A stretch of 64,000 bases of DNA. Origin: Arcanobacterium sp. S3PF19. Its GTDB lineage: Bacteria; Actinomycetota; Actinomycetes; Actinomycetales; Actinomycetaceae. The stretch is from the NCBI RefSeq assembly GCF_000758825.1, contig NZ_JRMX01000015.1, positions 62,001-126,000 of the forward strand. The letters are read 5' to 3'. The notes below the pieces were generated by a model. That model saw only the letters and a list, made by a program, of their open reading frames with translations. It did no database searches and was not told the DNA's origin. A program made the translations under genes and the position numbers. Shown here in pieces: positions 26,856 to 38,064 of this stretch (its first letter is position 1; every line of letters begins with the position of its first letter).

Positions 26856-29603
26856 TTACTCACGCGGCTTTTCGCGCATTTCCCAGGTCTCAATTATATC
26901 GCCTTCGCGAATATCTTTGTGACCCAGGGTAATACCGCACTCGTAGCCCTCTTTTACCTCGGTTACGTCGTCTTTTTCCCGACGCAGCGAGACAATCTCC
27001 AGGTCGGGCACGACCACTGTTCCCTCACGTACCAGGCGTGCCTTCGTGCCGCGTCTGATGACGCCCTTACGCACAATCGAACCGGCGATATTGCCAAACT
27101 TTCCGGATTTGAAAATCTGGCGTATCTGCGCCGTCCCCAGCGCAACCTCTTCGTAAATCGGCTTGAGTTTGCCCTTCAGCGCGTCTTCGACATCGTTGAT
27201 CGCATCGTAAATCACGGAGTAGAACTTCATCTCCACGCCTTCGCGGTCGGCTATCTCGCCGACGCGCTCTGCGGGACGGACGTTGTATCCGATAATAACC
27301 GCGTTGTCCACCGTGGCCAGATCAACATCGGACTGCGTGATTGCCCCCACTCCGCGGTGGATCACGTTCAGCTGCACTTCGTCGCCGCCCACTTCAATAT
27401 CGAGAAGCGAAGACTCCAGCGCTTCCACCGAACCGGAGGAATCGCCCTTCAGAATCAGGTTCAGCGTCTCCACCTTGCCTTCTTCGATTGCGGCGGTGAG
27501 GTCTTCGAGCGAAATCCGCTTCCGCCGTCTGGCCAGTGTTGCCGCGCGTTTCGCCGTTTCGCGCCGTTCGGCAATCTGACGTGCCGTGCGGTCGTCTTCG
27601 GCCACAATCAGCCGGTCGCCCGCACCGGGCACGGAGGTCAGTCCCAATACCTGCACCGGACGCGAAGGACCGGCTTCCTCCACCCGGCTGCCGTGTTCGT
27701 CGATCATCGCCCGCACACGTCCGTAAGCGGTTCCGACCACAATCGGATCGCCTACGTGCAGCGTTCCGTCCTGAATCAGAGCGGTAATCACCGAACCGCG
27801 CCCCTGATCCAGCTTGGCTTCAATCGCCACACCCCTGGCAGGCTTGTCCGCATTCGCGGTGGGGTTGACCAAAATATCCGATGTGGCAATAATCGTTTCC
27901 AGCAATTTGTCTATATTGATCCGTTTCTTCGCCGAAATATCGACAAACGGCACATCGCCGCCGTATTCTTCGGCAACCAGACCGTATTCGGTCAGCTGGG
28001 AACGGACCTTGTCCGGATTTGCCCCTTCGGTATCGATCTTGTTTACCGCAACCACGATCGGAACCTTCGCGGCCTGCACATGGTTGATCGCTTCCACGGT
28101 CTGCGGCATTACACCGTCATTTGCGGCCACAACCAAAACCGCCACGTCCGTGATATTCGCTCCGCGGGCACGCATCTGCGTGAAAGCCTCATGGCCCGGA
28201 GTATCGATAAACGTGATCGAACGTTCTTCGCCTTCAATACGCAAATGCGTCTGATATGCGCCGATGGTCTGCGTAATACCGCCGGCTTCACCCTCAACCA
28301 CATCCGCATTGCGGATTGCGTCAAGAAGTTTCGTCTTGCCGTGGTCCACGTGTCCCATGACCGTAACCACAGGCGGGCGGGCAGTAAGATCCGACTCTTT
28401 TTCCTGCGCCCGTTCGGCATCAATATCAATGTCAAAGGCTTCCAGAATCTCGCGGTCTTCGTCTTCGGAACTCATGATTTTAATATCGTATCCGAGTTCG
28501 GCGCCCAAAAGCCGGAAAGTATCCTCATCCAACGACTGGTTCGCCGTTGCCATTTCACCCATGCGGAACAGAACGGTCACCAAAGCAGCCGGGTCGGCAT
28601 TGATCCGCTCCGCAAAATCGGCAAGGGAAGCACCCTGGCGCACGCGTACCGGCGTTGAACCGTCTCCGCGCGGCACCTGCACTCCCTGCAGCATCGGAGA
28701 CTGCTGCTCCTCAATTTCCTGATGGCGTGTGCGGTTGCTGCGTTTCTTTCCCCCGGTCCGTCTGCCGAAAGCACCGGCGGTAGATCCCCCGCGTGCCTTT
28801 CCGCCCGAACGGGTAAAGCCACCCCTGAAACCGCCGGGTGCGCTCGCGAACTGCTGTTCTGCCTGCGCGCCGCGTCCGCGGCCTCTTCCGGAGCGTCCGC
28901 CCTGGGGCATTGCCTGCATCTGATCCGGCATCGCCTTCGGCGAAGGACGGTATGCAAAACGGTTTGCGCCCTCGTTGCGGCGGTTCGCTCCCGCGTTGGC
29001 GCCTCCGCGCTGCGCACGGCGTGCGCCGCCGCCCTGATTCTGCTTTTCCTCGGCGCGTTCGCCGCGGCGCGACATTCCCTGCCGGCTGGCAAAAGGAGAA
29101 TTGCCCGGACGCGGCATCTTTCCCTGCGGGCGCGGACCGGGCTTTCCCATTCCCTGCCGGCTGGCAAAAGGAGAATTGCCCGGACGCGGCACGGCTGCCC
29201 GTTTCCCCTGGGGACGGGGTGCGGGTTCGGCCGGATGCGGATGGGGGGTATGCGAATCCGCTTTTGCGGCTGCCTTCGCCGGGGGACGGGGAGTCGCCGG
29301 TTTTCCGTCCTGCTTTCCGGCTTTGTTCCCGCCGCCGGCGGGTTTCTTTTCCGCCGGGCGGGTCTGCGCGGCTTCGGTTTTACCGGAAACAGGCTTCGTT
29401 TCGCTCTTTTTCGTCTTCGGCTTTCCCTGCGGAAGCAGTTCCGGATGCTTTTCGTAGTATTCGCGCGCACGGCGCACAACAGGCGCTTCAATGCTCGAAG
29501 ACGCCGATTTTACGAATTCGCCGTTTTCTTTCAATACCGCAAGTAAAGCTTTGCTTGTTACGCCGAGCTCTTTGGCGAGTTCATGGACGCGGACCTTTGC
29601 CAC
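26856..29603 (-). CDS. infB: Translation initiation factor IF-2
   Basis: GTPase of 915 aa that places fMet-tRNA on the ribosome. It has an N-terminal IF2N helix (1-55), a low-complexity Pro/Arg/Gly region (about 60-300), a second IF2N (about 320-375) and the G domain starting GHVDHGKT (417-424), then DTPGHEAF and NKID. Domains II-IV follow. The start is GTG, with AAGGAG upstream. The variable region contains a duplicated [14 protein letters not shown]. Confidence 0.97.
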   Translation of the reverse strand: MAKVRVHELAKELGVTSKALLAVLKENGEFVKSASSSIEAPVVRRAREYYEKHPELLPQGKPKTKKSETKPVSGKTEAAQTRPAEKKPAGGGNKAGKQDGKPATPRPPAKAAAKADSHTPHPHPAEPAPRPQGKRAAVPRPGNSPFASRQGMGKPGPRPQGKMPRPGNSPFASRQGMSRRGERAEEKQNQGGGARRAQRGGANAGANRRNEGANRFAYRPSPKAMPDQMQAMPQGGRSGRGRGRGAQAEQQFASAPGGFRGGFTRSGGKARGGSTAGAFGRRTGGKKRSNRTRHQEIEEQQSPMLQGVQVPRGDGSTPVRVRQGASLADFAERINADPAALVTVLFRMGEMATANQSLDEDTFRLLGAELGYDIKIMSSEDEDREILEAFDIDIDAERAQEKESDLTARPPVVTVMGHVDHGKTKLLDAIRNADVVEGEAGGITQTIGAYQTHLRIEGEERSITFIDTPGHEAFTQMRARGANITDVAVLVVAANDGVMPQTVEAINHVQAAKVPIVVAVNKIDTEGANPDKVRSQLTEYGLVAEEYGGDVPFVDISAKKRINIDKLLETIIATSDILVNPTANADKPARGVAIEAKLDQGRGSVITALIQDGTLHVGDPIVVGTAYGRVRAMIDEHGSRVEEAGPSRPVQVLGLTSVPGAGDRLIVAEDDRTARQIAERRETAKRAATLARRRKRISLEDLTAAIEEGKVETLNLILKGDSSGSVEALESSLLDIEVGGDEVQLNVIHRGVGAITQSDVDLATVDNAVIIGYNVRPAERVGEIADREGVEMKFYSVIYDAINDVEDALKGKLKPIYEEVALGTAQIRQIFKSGKFGNIAGSIVRKGVIRRGTKARLVREGTVVVPDLEIVSLRREKDDVTEVKEGYECGITLGHKDIREGDIIETWEMREKPRE
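29073..29191. repeat. 44-bp direct repeat in the IF-2 low-complexity region
   Basis: Identical copies at 29073-29116 and 29148-29191, offset 75 bp (25 codons), encode the duplicated [14 protein letters not shown] of IF-2 (about residues 139-152 and 164-177). Confidence 0.92.
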
Positions 29604-29817
29604 ATTTCTCCTTCTACATCGGTCCGCGCTGATGCCCGGACCCTTCTACTGGCAGCTCATCGCTGGGTACTCATCGGGTGCCCATCGGCTTTCTACCCGC
29701 TTTCATTTAGATTGCGTTCTGACTTTTACTTTCCCAGTCTACCCGAAAAAGACAGTTTATCCGCACCGGTGCGTCATTTTTGTGAGGTGAATACGCTCAC
29801 GGTGCATGGCAGATCCT

Positions 29818-30837
29818 CTATGCCTGCGCGTTCTGTCCGCCCCGGTTTCCGGCCGCCGGATCTTCCGCTTCTTTTCTGATGTCTATCGACCATCCGGTGA
29901 GCTTGGCAGCCAGACGCACATTCTGCGCCTCTTTGCCGATCGCCAAAGATGCCTGGTCATTGGGCACAACAGCCAGTGCCTGACGCGCTTCGCGGTTAAC
30001 AATGTCCACCCGGGTGACCTGCGCCGGGGAAAGTGCGGCGGCAATAAACAGCGCCGGATCGTCGTCATACTCCACAATGTCGATTTTTTCCCCGTTCAGT
30101 TCCTGCGTAACTGCCCGGACCCGCTGCGCGTTATGGCCGATAACAGCGCCCTTGGCAGCGACGTTTTCATCCGCGGACCACACCGCAACCTTTGACCTGT
30201 GCCCCGCTTCCCGGGCCAGAGACACAATCTCCACGGTACCGTCGGCAATTTCCGGAACCTCGGTTTCAAAGAGCCGGCGCACAAAATCCGGATGCGAACG
30301 CGACAGTCTGATGGAAGCTCCCCGGGGCCCGACGGAAATATCCAAAATCAAAGCGCGGATCAGATCCCCGTGGCGGTAATGCTCACTGGGCACCTGTTCT
30401 TCCGCGCGCAGAATTCCCCTGTTTTCGCCCAGCTCAACAAACAGATCCCTGGACTGTGGGTCGCGTCCGGCCCTTCCCTCCACGGTACCGGAGACAATCT
30501 GCCCCTGCTTGCCCTGAAAACTGCCCAAAATCCGGGCACTTTCCGCATCCCGCAGACGCTGGGCAATAATGGAACGGGCGGTGGCGGTGGCAATGCGTCC
30601 GAAATCGTTGGGTGTATCGTCAAATTCTCCGATCACCCGGTCATTTTCGTCAAGCTCGGGCGCCCATACGGTAACTTTCCCCGTAGACCTGTCGAAGTCC
30701 ACGCGGGCGCCTTTTACCGAACCCGGGACGCGATTATAGGCATGCAGCAAAGCAGCTTCAATCGTTTCGATCAGCACATTTAAGTCAAGCCCCAACTCCG
30801 CTTCCAAAGTACGCAGCTCACCCATTGAGATATCCAT
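29818..30837 (-). CDS. nusA: Transcription termination/antitermination factor NusA
   Basis: RNA polymerase-associated factor of 339 aa. The N-terminal domain is at about 1-105, followed by S1 (IVSGTVEGR...), KH1 ([26 protein letters not shown]) and KH2 ([26 protein letters not shown]). The acidic C-terminal repeats of E. coli are absent, as is normal here. It lies 2 nt after rimP. The following 214 nt before infB hold no ylxR gene. Confidence 0.97.
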   Translation of the reverse strand: MDISMGELRTLEAELGLDLNVLIETIEAALLHAYNRVPGSVKGARVDFDRSTGKVTVWAPELDENDRVIGEFDDTPNDFGRIATATARSIIAQRLRDAESARILGSFQGKQGQIVSGTVEGRAGRDPQSRDLFVELGENRGILRAEEQVPSEHYRHGDLIRALILDISVGPRGASIRLSRSHPDFVRRLFETEVPEIADGTVEIVSLAREAGHRSKVAVWSADENVAAKGAVIGHNAQRVRAVTQELNGEKIDIVEYDDDPALFIAAALSPAQVTRVDIVNREARQALAVVPNDQASLAIGKEAQNVRLAAKLTGWSIDIRKEAEDPAAGNRGGQNAQA

Positions 30838-30839
30838 CT

Positions 30840-31373
30840 TTATCCCTCCGCTTCCGCTTCGCTTTTATCCGACTTACGCAATTCAACTTCCACGCGAGCT
30901 TTTTCTATCTCTTGGAATGTTATAACACGCGGGTCAAAGAAGATAGTTTTATTACTTTTCTTCACTTTTTCTTCCGGACGCACAAGCACGCCCCCGTCAT
31001 TTGCCTGCAGGATCCGGCCCGTAAACGACTCCCCGCCGCGCAGGGAAAAGCGCACAGAGCGGCCCACGGCCCGCGTATAATGACGCGGCTCGGTCAGCAC
31101 TCTTGCGGCGCCCGGCGTAGTCACCTCAAGGCTGTATGCATCCGCAAAAGGATCGGCATCGTCCAGGATCGCGGAAATCGCGCGCGTCAGCTCTTCCAGC
31201 TGCCGGGAATCCGGACCTCCCGGACCGGATTCCAGATCCACCGTAATACGCGCGGTCAGATATCTGCCCGAACGCACAATCCGTGCCTGCTCCAAAAACA
31301 GACCCGCAGCGCGGACAGCCGGCGAAACCAATTCCGCCAGCTCTCTGCTTCCAAACTTATTTTGCCGTGTCAT
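30840..31373 (-). CDS. rimP: Ribosome maturation factor RimP
   Basis: 30S assembly factor of 177 aa. The N-terminal domain includes GPDSRQLEELTRAISAILDD and DAYSLEVTTPGAARVLTEPRHY, the RimP signature. The C-terminal SH3-like domain has GRSVRFSLRGGESFTGRIL. It is first in the nusA operon. Confidence 0.95.
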   Translation of the reverse strand: MTRQNKFGSRELAELVSPAVRAAGLFLEQARIVRSGRYLTARITVDLESGPGGPDSRQLEELTRAISAILDDADPFADAYSLEVTTPGAARVLTEPRHYTRAVGRSVRFSLRGGESFTGRILQANDGGVLVRPEEKVKKSNKTIFFDPRVITFQEIEKARVEVELRKSDKSEAEAEG

Positions 31374-31469
31374 ATATGTAAGAATACTAGCCGCTTTCCC
31401 CGGGACGCCAATTTTCGGATTATACTTACAAAAGTGTCGGCAGATACGGACAAATCCAAAGCAGGTCGG

Positions 31470-32420
31470 ATGAATAAATACGAAACGGGAAACTCGGCCC
31501 TGAAATCATGGGTATCTTTCCTCACGGTACTCTTTTTGGGAATCGGTTCCTTCTCCGTTTTCCTCTGCGCGATGGACGTGCGCAGGGGAACTGCGGGGCT
31601 GTCCGCGGCAGAGGCTGAACAGACGCAGAAACTGCGCGAAGAACTGGCAAAACAGAGCGGGAGAATCGAACGCATGGCAGAGGCGCTCCGGCCCGCGCAG
31701 GGTCCCGGCCTGGCGGCAGACGCAAAAATTTGGATTTCCGATCTGGGTGGAATACATCCCCGCACGGAACGCCGCGCCCGCATACCCGGGGAAAAACGGG
31801 ATACATCCCCCGCCCGGGGAAAATCCGCCCGGGATACATCTTCTCCGGCACCGGATCTTCAGACGCTGGTTGGCGAACTGGACAATTTTTCCGCCGGAGT
31901 GCTGAAACTTGCCCGCACACCCGCAGACCGGCAGCTCACGGTATCCATCAGCGCAAAATCGGAATTTTATGCAGCGCAGATCGCCTCGGCCGCCTCCCTT
32001 AAACGCACTGCGCCCGATGTATCCCCGGAAGGTCTGGGGAAACGCATAACCGATCCGCGCACCGTGACCGAGCTGGATGCCGAAAAACAGGAAATTGAGC
32101 AGATTGCGGCGGCCCTTCCCCCCGCAGAAAGGGGGAATCTGCCAAAGATCGTTTCCGCATTGGAGATCATGGCAGACGACGCACTGAAAACAGGGCTGGA
32201 AGACCGGAGAATCGCACAGATCCCCCCGGTTCGCGCCGATACCGACCCTTTTTCCGAAGCAGCCGGCACACTGCTCCGCGCTGCCTCGCGTCTTGCCGAT
32301 ATCGGCGGCCGGCGGCGTTTCGGGGTATTCATCGCCACATATCTTATACCCGCGCAAAAAACCGCGGGCGCAACTCCCGGTTGGGAGCCACGCCCGCAGA
32401 AAAAGCCGAAACTAAAATAG
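31470..32420 (+). CDS. Membrane-anchored protein with coiled coil, unknown family
   Basis: Not recognised. The 316-aa product has one hydrophobic anchor (about 12-34), a probable coiled coil (about 45-70, EAEQTQKLREELAKQSGRIERMAEAL), a charged Pro/Ser linker and a helical C-terminal half. A TATACT -10-like box (31421-31426) lies 44 nt upstream, and GGTCGG precedes the ATG. In many actinobacteria the rimP-proS gap holds a ferritin-like DUF4439 gene; I see no such domain. Its last codons carry the proS terminator of the opposite strand. Confidence 0.7.
   Translation: MNKYETGNSALKSWVSFLTVLFLGIGSFSVFLCAMDVRRGTAGLSAAEAEQTQKLREELAKQSGRIERMAEALRPAQGPGLAADAKIWISDLGGIHPRTERRARIPGEKRDTSPARGKSARDTSSPAPDLQTLVGELDNFSAGVLKLARTPADRQLTVSISAKSEFYAAQIASAASLKRTAPDVSPEGLGKRITDPRTVTELDAEKQEIEQIAAALPPAERGNLPKIVSALEIMADDALKTGLEDRRIAQIPPVRADTDPFSEAAGTLLRAASRLADIGGRRRFGVFIATYLIPAQKTAGATPGWEPRPQKKPKLK
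32356..32397 (-). terminator. Intrinsic terminator of proS, inside the 3' end of the opposite gene
   Basis: GCGGGCG (32364-32370) pairs with CGCCCGC (32391-32397), and the inner CTCCC (32374-32378) pairs with GGGAG (32383-32387). On the minus strand the stem is followed by TTTTTT (32361-32356). It lies about 30 nt beyond the proS stop. Confidence 0.85.
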
Positions 32421-32424
32421 CCTC

Positions 32425-34218
32425 TCAGTCACACTGCTTTAAAGCCTCACGGACCGCCGCCGTGATCCCGGCGAGAGGAACATTTACGGATTCGCCGCGG
32501 CGCCGGCGCACTTCCGCCATTCCGTCTTTCAGACCTCTGCCGACTACCACGGCAACCGGCATTCCCAGCAGCTCGTAATCGGCAAACTTAACGCCCACGG
32601 AAACCTTCGCCCGGTCGTCAAGAAGCACCTCCAAACCGCTTTCCTCCAGCTCCGAGGCAATTTTTTCGGCTGCCTCACGCAGTTCTTCGCCTTTGCCGGC
32701 AATCAGAACCTGCACATGCGCCGGAGCCGTCCGGGCGGACCAGGCCAGCCCTTTCCCGTCGTGGTATTTCTCGGCCAGCGCGGAAACAATCCGCGATACC
32801 CCAATGCCGTAGGATCCCATCGTGACCACAGTGGATTTTCCGTCCCGGTCCAGCACCGTCAGCCCCAGAGACTTCGAATACTTCCTGCCGAGAGCAAAGA
32901 TATGCCCGATTTCGATGCCGCGCTCAATCGACAGCCTGCCGGAACCGTCCGGGGCCTCGTCTCCCGCGCGCACTTCCGCCGCCTCCAAAAATCCGTCGGC
33001 CTCGAAGTCACGCCCGTACACATAATTCACAACGTGCTTTTCGTTCCTGTTGGCCCCGGTGATCCACGCCGAACCCCGCGCCACGTGCGGATCAAGGAAA
33101 TACCGCACCGAACCTACGGGTCTGCCGTTTTCGTCCCGGCGGCGCAGAGGCGAATTCGGCCCCAGCACCTGCGGGCCGATATAACCCGGCACCAATTCGG
33201 GATGTGCGGCCAAATCCTCGGGCGTGGCCATCTCGATCTCGGCGGGAGACATATTTGCCTCCACCCGCTTTTCGTCCACGTTTCTGTCTCCCGGCAGACC
33301 GACCACGAATACTTCCCTGGTCCCATCCGGGTGCACGGCCGTCAGTGCCACGTTCTTCAGCGTATCTGCTCCCGTCCAGGGGCGGTCTTTGCGCGGGGAC
33401 AGCCTGTTTATCACTTCCACAAGGGAATCAATCGTGGTTGCCTGCGGCGTATCGATCACTTCGGGCTGCGGCACATCCGCACAGTCCTGCTCCGGCTGCG
33501 GCGGCGTGGTTACGGCTTCCGTATTTGCCGCATACCCGCCGGGTGAGGAAACAAAAGTATCTTCGCCGATTTCACACGGGAAGAGGAACTCCTCCGAACG
33601 CGATCCCCCCATTGCGCCCGAAGTAGCCGAACAGATCACATACGGCACCCCCAGGCGGCGGAAAATACGCATATACGCCTCACGCATATTAAGATAGGAT
33701 TTCTCCAGGCCCCCGTCCGTGGTGTCGAACGAATAGGCATCCTTCATCAAAAATTCGCGGGTGCGGATCATGCCCGCCCTGGGACGGGCCTCATCGCGGT
33801 ATTTTGTCTGAATCTGATAAAGAGTAACCGGCAGATCTTTGTACGAGGAGTACATATCCTTCACCGCCAGAGTAAACATTTCCTCGTGCGTGGGTGCCAG
33901 CAGATAATCGTTGCCGCGCCTGTCTTTCAGACGGAAAAGACCGGGCCCGTATTCTTCCCACCGGTTGGTTGCCTCATAAGGTTCGCGCGGCAGCAGGGCC
34001 GGAAGAAGAACCTCCTGCGCCCCGGCACGTTCCATTTCCTCACGGATTACGGCTTCCACCCGGCGCAGCACTTTCAGCCCCAGGGGCAGCCAGGTATAGA
34101 TGCCGGGAGACACCCGGCGGATATAACCCGCCCGAACAAGAAGCTTATGGGACTCAACTTCCGCATCCGCCGGATTTTCACGCAGCGTGCGGACAAACAA
34201 TTCAGACATTCTTAACAC
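32425..34218 (-). CDS. proS: Prolyl-tRNA synthetase, bacterial type
   Basis: Class II synthetase of 597 aa. Motif 2 is [21 protein letters not shown]. Between motifs 2 and 3 is the editing (INS) domain, about 215-410, which hydrolyses mischarged Ala-tRNA. The anticodon-binding domain ends the protein. An ATG three codons in (MSELFVRTL) is a possible alternative start. It follows ispG by about 86 nt and ends at a terminator. Confidence 0.97.
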   Translation of the reverse strand: MLRMSELFVRTLRENPADAEVESHKLLVRAGYIRRVSPGIYTWLPLGLKVLRRVEAVIREEMERAGAQEVLLPALLPREPYEATNRWEEYGPGLFRLKDRRGNDYLLAPTHEEMFTLAVKDMYSSYKDLPVTLYQIQTKYRDEARPRAGMIRTREFLMKDAYSFDTTDGGLEKSYLNMREAYMRIFRRLGVPYVICSATSGAMGGSRSEEFLFPCEIGEDTFVSSPGGYAANTEAVTTPPQPEQDCADVPQPEVIDTPQATTIDSLVEVINRLSPRKDRPWTGADTLKNVALTAVHPDGTREVFVVGLPGDRNVDEKRVEANMSPAEIEMATPEDLAAHPELVPGYIGPQVLGPNSPLRRRDENGRPVGSVRYFLDPHVARGSAWITGANRNEKHVVNYVYGRDFEADGFLEAAEVRAGDEAPDGSGRLSIERGIEIGHIFALGRKYSKSLGLTVLDRDGKSTVVTMGSYGIGVSRIVSALAEKYHDGKGLAWSARTAPAHVQVLIAGKGEELREAAEKIASELEESGLEVLLDDRAKVSVGVKFADYELLGMPVAVVVGRGLKDGMAEVRRRRGESVNVPLAGITAAVREALKQCD

Positions 34219-34304
34219 ACGAACAGTCTAGCGTGTTTGCGCCGCGTTTTACAGCCGGCTGCGCATCTGCGCGCAAAGCGGAAGCAGAGCCGAAAACCGC
34301 CTCG

Positions 34305-35465
34305 CTATACCAGCACTTCGGGATGCGTAGCGCTGTCTTCGGCCAGCCCCAGATCCTCCGCCACCACACGGGCCCGGCGGATCAGCGTCTCCACAATTTC
34401 GGATTCGGGCACCGTCTCCACCACTTTTCCCTGCACAAAAATCTGCCCCTTGCCGTTGCCGGAAGCCACGCCCAAATCGGCTTCGCGCGCCTCCCCGGGA
34501 CCGTTCACCACGCACCCCATTACCGCCACACGCAGCGGGAAAGTGACGTCTTTCAGACCCTCCGTGACCCGATTGGCAAGCTCATACACATTCACCTGGC
34601 ACCTTCCGCATGAGGGACAGGAAACAATTTCAAGCTGTTTCGGACGCAGATTCAAAGAACGCAGAATCTGCTCCCCCACCTTTACTTCCTGCACGGGCGG
34701 CGCAGAAAGGGACACGCGGATTGTATCTCCTATCCCCCGGGAAAGCAGCGCCCCGAAAGCAACGGCGGATTTAACCGTGCCCTGAAACTCCGGCCCGGCT
34801 TCGGTTACCCCCAAATGCAGCGGCCAATCCCCCGCCCGGGAAAGAAGCTCGTAGGCGCGGACCATCACCACCGGATCATGATGCTTTACCGAAATCGCAA
34901 AGTCATGGAAATCCGCGTCCTCAAACAGACGCGCCTCCGTCACTGCCGATTCCACCAAGGCTTCGGGCGTGGCTTTTCCGTATTTTTTCAGCAGCCGCGG
35001 GTCCAGCGAGCCGGCATTGATTCCGATACGCATTGCCGTTCCGTTGGCTTTTGCGGCGGCGGCAATTTCGGGAATCCGGTCGTCGAATTTTTTGATGTTC
35101 CCCGGGTTCACCCGCACACCGCACCCGGCCTCAATGGCGGCAAACACATACCGGGGCTGAAAATGAATATCGGCCACAACAGGGATATTCGACTGCTGCG
35201 TGATCGCCGAAAGCGCTTCGGCGTCCTTGTCGGTCGGGCAGGCCACGCGCACAATATCGCAGCCGGCCGAGGTAAGTTCGGCAATCTGCTGCAGTGTGGC
35301 ACCGATATCGTGCGTCTTGGTTGTGGTCATGGACTGCACACTGATCGGGGCGCCCCCACCCACCGCCACGTTTCCCACGTGAATCTGACGCGTTTTCTTT
35401 CGCGGCGCAAGAACTTCGGGTTCTTCTCGCACACCGGGCATACCTAAAGCAATTGGATTGTTCAC
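34305..35465 (-). CDS. ispG: 4-hydroxy-3-methylbut-2-enyl diphosphate synthase IspG
   Basis: Iron-sulfur enzyme of the non-mevalonate (MEP) isoprenoid pathway, 386 aa. It has [14 protein letters not shown] at the N-terminus. The three cluster cysteines are in CPSCGRC and [10 protein letters not shown]. With dxr and rseP upstream it forms the common actinobacterial dxr-rseP-ispG set. Confidence 0.97.
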   Translation of the reverse strand: MNNPIALGMPGVREEPEVLAPRKKTRQIHVGNVAVGGGAPISVQSMTTTKTHDIGATLQQIAELTSAGCDIVRVACPTDKDAEALSAITQQSNIPVVADIHFQPRYVFAAIEAGCGVRVNPGNIKKFDDRIPEIAAAAKANGTAMRIGINAGSLDPRLLKKYGKATPEALVESAVTEARLFEDADFHDFAISVKHHDPVVMVRAYELLSRAGDWPLHLGVTEAGPEFQGTVKSAVAFGALLSRGIGDTIRVSLSAPPVQEVKVGEQILRSLNLRPKQLEIVSCPSCGRCQVNVYELANRVTEGLKDVTFPLRVAVMGCVVNGPGEAREADLGVASGNGKGQIFVQGKVVETVPESEIVETLIRRARVVAEDLGLAEDSATHPEVLV

Positions 35466-35564
35466 GTCTCCATTATTCCACGTTGGAAAAATTTATCCAG
35501 TTCACGCGTTTTTCTTTATGCGCAACATTCGCCGGATATTGCGCCGCGCACCGGATTTTCCGTT

Positions 35565-36854
35565 TTACATCACGGGATTAATCAGATCCGCGGCAGCCAA
35601 AATGAGTGTCATCACAATGAAAAAACAGATCACAGCCCTGCTGAGGGGAATCATGCGCGCGGTATCGAAGGGCGGGGGCGGCGGTCGCCTGCGTATTTTC
35701 GCCATCCTGCCTCTGACCATATCCGCTGCCGCGCCCAAAGCGTGCCCTCCGTCCAGAGGAAGAAGCGGAAGCAGATTAAACACAAACAGAGACATATTCA
35801 GCGATCCCAGCAGCATTATCAGATCCGCGGCACGCCCGGACGCCGTGTAACCGGGATTTGCGCCGGCGGTAATCGATCCTGCCATATCGGCTACGCCCAC
35901 GAGCCCGACCACACCTTCGGGATCGCGTTTGGCACCGGTAAACAGTCCCCAGGTCACCTTCCACAGCTGCCCGGGCAGCGAAAACACAATTTTCCCCGTG
36001 GATAGTGCAATCTCCGATATTTTTCCGGCCACGCCCGCAGGCCCTTCGGGGATTCTTTCCACCGCCGGGGACACTCCCACAAAAGGTACCCGGCGCAGCT
36101 TCTGCTTTTCCCGCACCTGCGGTTTCTCTTTTCCCTTTTCCGTAACGGGACGCAGCACCCGGCGCGGCGTTATGCCCAACGTCATTTTGCGTCCGTCGCG
36201 TATTATGTCCAGCGAAGCCGGGCGTTCCCCGTTTGCCGCTATCGCCCGGCGCAGCTTCTGCCAGTTTTCCGTGTTCTGCGTGTTCCACCGCACAATGACG
36301 TCCCCGGGTTTCAGACCCGCTTTCGCCGCGGGAGTCATCTGCGGAGCAGAACAGACTTTGGCCTGCGAATTCAGACACGGAGCCACCGCTCCTATCTTAT
36401 TTGTGAAAACAGGGACGCCGAAACCGGCAAACACAGCCGTAAAACAGATCAGCGACAGCAGCAGGTTCATCAGCGTTCCCCCGCACATCACCACCAGTTT
36501 TTTCCCGGGAGAAAGCCTCCAAAACGCTTTTTCTTCCTCTCCGGGCAGAAGATCTTTTGCCGATTCCCTCCGGGCCTCCTCGGCGGCGGTAAGTTCGCCG
36601 TTTGCGCGCACGGTCTTCGTGTGTTTTCCCGCCGGCGGAAGCATTCCCGCAATCGAAACATAACCGCCCAGAGGAATCCATTTCAGACCGTATTGCGTGC
36701 CCCGATAGGTTTTTGAAAAAACGGTGGGGCCGAAACCGATAAAATACTGCGGGACTTTCACCCCAAATTTTTTCGCCGGCAGAAGATGGCCGAATTCATG
36801 CAGGGCAACGGAAAAAACCAGCCCGAGAATAAAAAGAATTATCCCGCAGAGCAA
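35565..36854 (-). CDS. Site-2 protease RseP/Rip1 family
   Basis: Intramembrane zinc metalloprotease (M50) of 429 aa that releases anti-sigma factors in related bacteria. The HEFGH zinc motif is at 19-23 in the first membrane segment. A PDZ domain lies around residues 160-215 (KAGLKPGDVIVRWN). The LPLDGGHALG motif with the third ligand Asp is in the C-terminal membrane part. About 30 Lys/Gln-rich residues are inserted after the PDZ. It begins 3 nt after dxr. Confidence 0.93.
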   Translation of the reverse strand: MLCGIILFILGLVFSVALHEFGHLLPAKKFGVKVPQYFIGFGPTVFSKTYRGTQYGLKWIPLGGYVSIAGMLPPAGKHTKTVRANGELTAAEEARRESAKDLLPGEEEKAFWRLSPGKKLVVMCGGTLMNLLLSLICFTAVFAGFGVPVFTNKIGAVAPCLNSQAKVCSAPQMTPAAKAGLKPGDVIVRWNTQNTENWQKLRRAIAANGERPASLDIIRDGRKMTLGITPRRVLRPVTEKGKEKPQVREKQKLRRVPFVGVSPAVERIPEGPAGVAGKISEIALSTGKIVFSLPGQLWKVTWGLFTGAKRDPEGVVGLVGVADMAGSITAGANPGYTASGRAADLIMLLGSLNMSLFVFNLLPLLPLDGGHALGAAADMVRGRMAKIRRRPPPPPFDTARMIPLSRAVICFFIVMTLILAAADLINPVM

Positions 36855-36857
36855 ACT

Positions 36858-38063
36858 TCAGCCTTTCGCAATTTTCGCCGCCTCCCGGCGTGCCCATGCC
36901 TCGCTGCCGAGCACCGTCTGCAGATCCGTTACGGTATCGCCACGGAATTTCTCCAGCACCCGTTCCACTGTTTCCATGATCTGCAGGTAACCGATGCGCC
37001 CGCGCAAAAACAGATCCACGCATACTTCGTTTGCCGCGTTCATCACGGCAGGATGCAGAGGCGAATGACGCAAAGCACTGCGCGCCAGGGCAACGGCGGG
37101 GAACGTTTCGGTGTCGAGAGGTTCAAAAGTCCATTCCCCTGCACGGCTCCAGTCGCATCCGCGTGCGGCCTGTGCAAGGCGGTTTGGCCAGGACAGACCC
37201 AAAGCAATCGGCAGACGCATATCGGGGGGAGACGCCTGGGCAAGTGTTGAACCGTCGGTAAATTCAACCATCGAGTGCACCACGGACTGCGGATGTACCA
37301 CAGGCAGAATCCTGTCCGCGGGAACATCAAACAGATACGCCGCTTCGATCAGCTCCAAAGCCTTGTTCATCAGGGTGGAGGAATTTACGGTAACCGTCGG
37401 CCCCATCTTCCATGTCGGATGGTTCAGCGCCTCGGCAGGGGTGACGTGCACCAGATCGGCACGTTTCCTTCCCCGGAAAGGACCGCCGGAAGCAGTCAGA
37501 ATAATTCTCTTTACTTCGCTGGTTCCGTCCGTGCAAAGCGCGGTAAGCCCCCTGTTGTGCCGTCCGGAACGCAGTGCCTGGGCGATTGCGGAATGTTCCG
37601 AATCAACGGGAACTATCTGTCCGGGCCGGCGCATGGCCGCACCGACCAGCCCGCCGCCTGCCACAAGCGATTCCTTGTTGGCCAGGGCAAGCGTCGCTCC
37701 CGAACGCAGCGCGGCGAGTGTGGAAGCCAGACCCACGGACCCCGTGATCCCGTTCAGCACCACGTCTTCGGGGCGGGCACAGGAACACAGCCTCTCCGGC
37801 GCCTCCGCACCGAGAAAAAGCTGCGGGCAGGGTTTCGGCGCCGCTATCCGGTCCCACATACTGCGGAAATCGGTCTCTTTTGCCGCATCCGCAATTGCCA
37901 CGGCAGGCACCGCAAAAGTGTCTGCCTGACGCACCAGACGCGCGATATTTGCGCCGCCGCCGCCGATTCCCTCCACCGTAAACCGGTCGGGATTGCGTGA
38001 GATCACATCCAGTGCCTGCGTGCCGATGGATCCGGTTGAGCCCAATAAAAATACTCTGCGCAT
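36858..38063 (-). CDS. dxr: 1-deoxy-D-xylulose 5-phosphate reductoisomerase
   Basis: Second enzyme of the MEP pathway, 401 aa. It has the NADPH-binding LLGSTGSIGTQALDVI at the N-terminus, ALANKESLVAGG, VPVDSEHSAIAQAL and the ASGGPFRGR active-site loop. It is one nucleotide from the DivIVA-like gene upstream. Confidence 0.97.
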   Translation of the reverse strand: MRRVFLLGSTGSIGTQALDVISRNPDRFTVEGIGGGGANIARLVRQADTFAVPAVAIADAAKETDFRSMWDRIAAPKPCPQLFLGAEAPERLCSCARPEDVVLNGITGSVGLASTLAALRSGATLALANKESLVAGGGLVGAAMRRPGQIVPVDSEHSAIAQALRSGRHNRGLTALCTDGTSEVKRIILTASGGPFRGRKRADLVHVTPAEALNHPTWKMGPTVTVNSSTLMNKALELIEAAYLFDVPADRILPVVHPQSVVHSMVEFTDGSTLAQASPPDMRLPIALGLSWPNRLAQAARGCDWSRAGEWTFEPLDTETFPAVALARSALRHSPLHPAVMNAANEVCVDLFLRGRIGYLQIMETVERVLEKFRGDTVTDLQTVLGSEAWARREAAKIAKG

Positions 38064-38064
38064 T

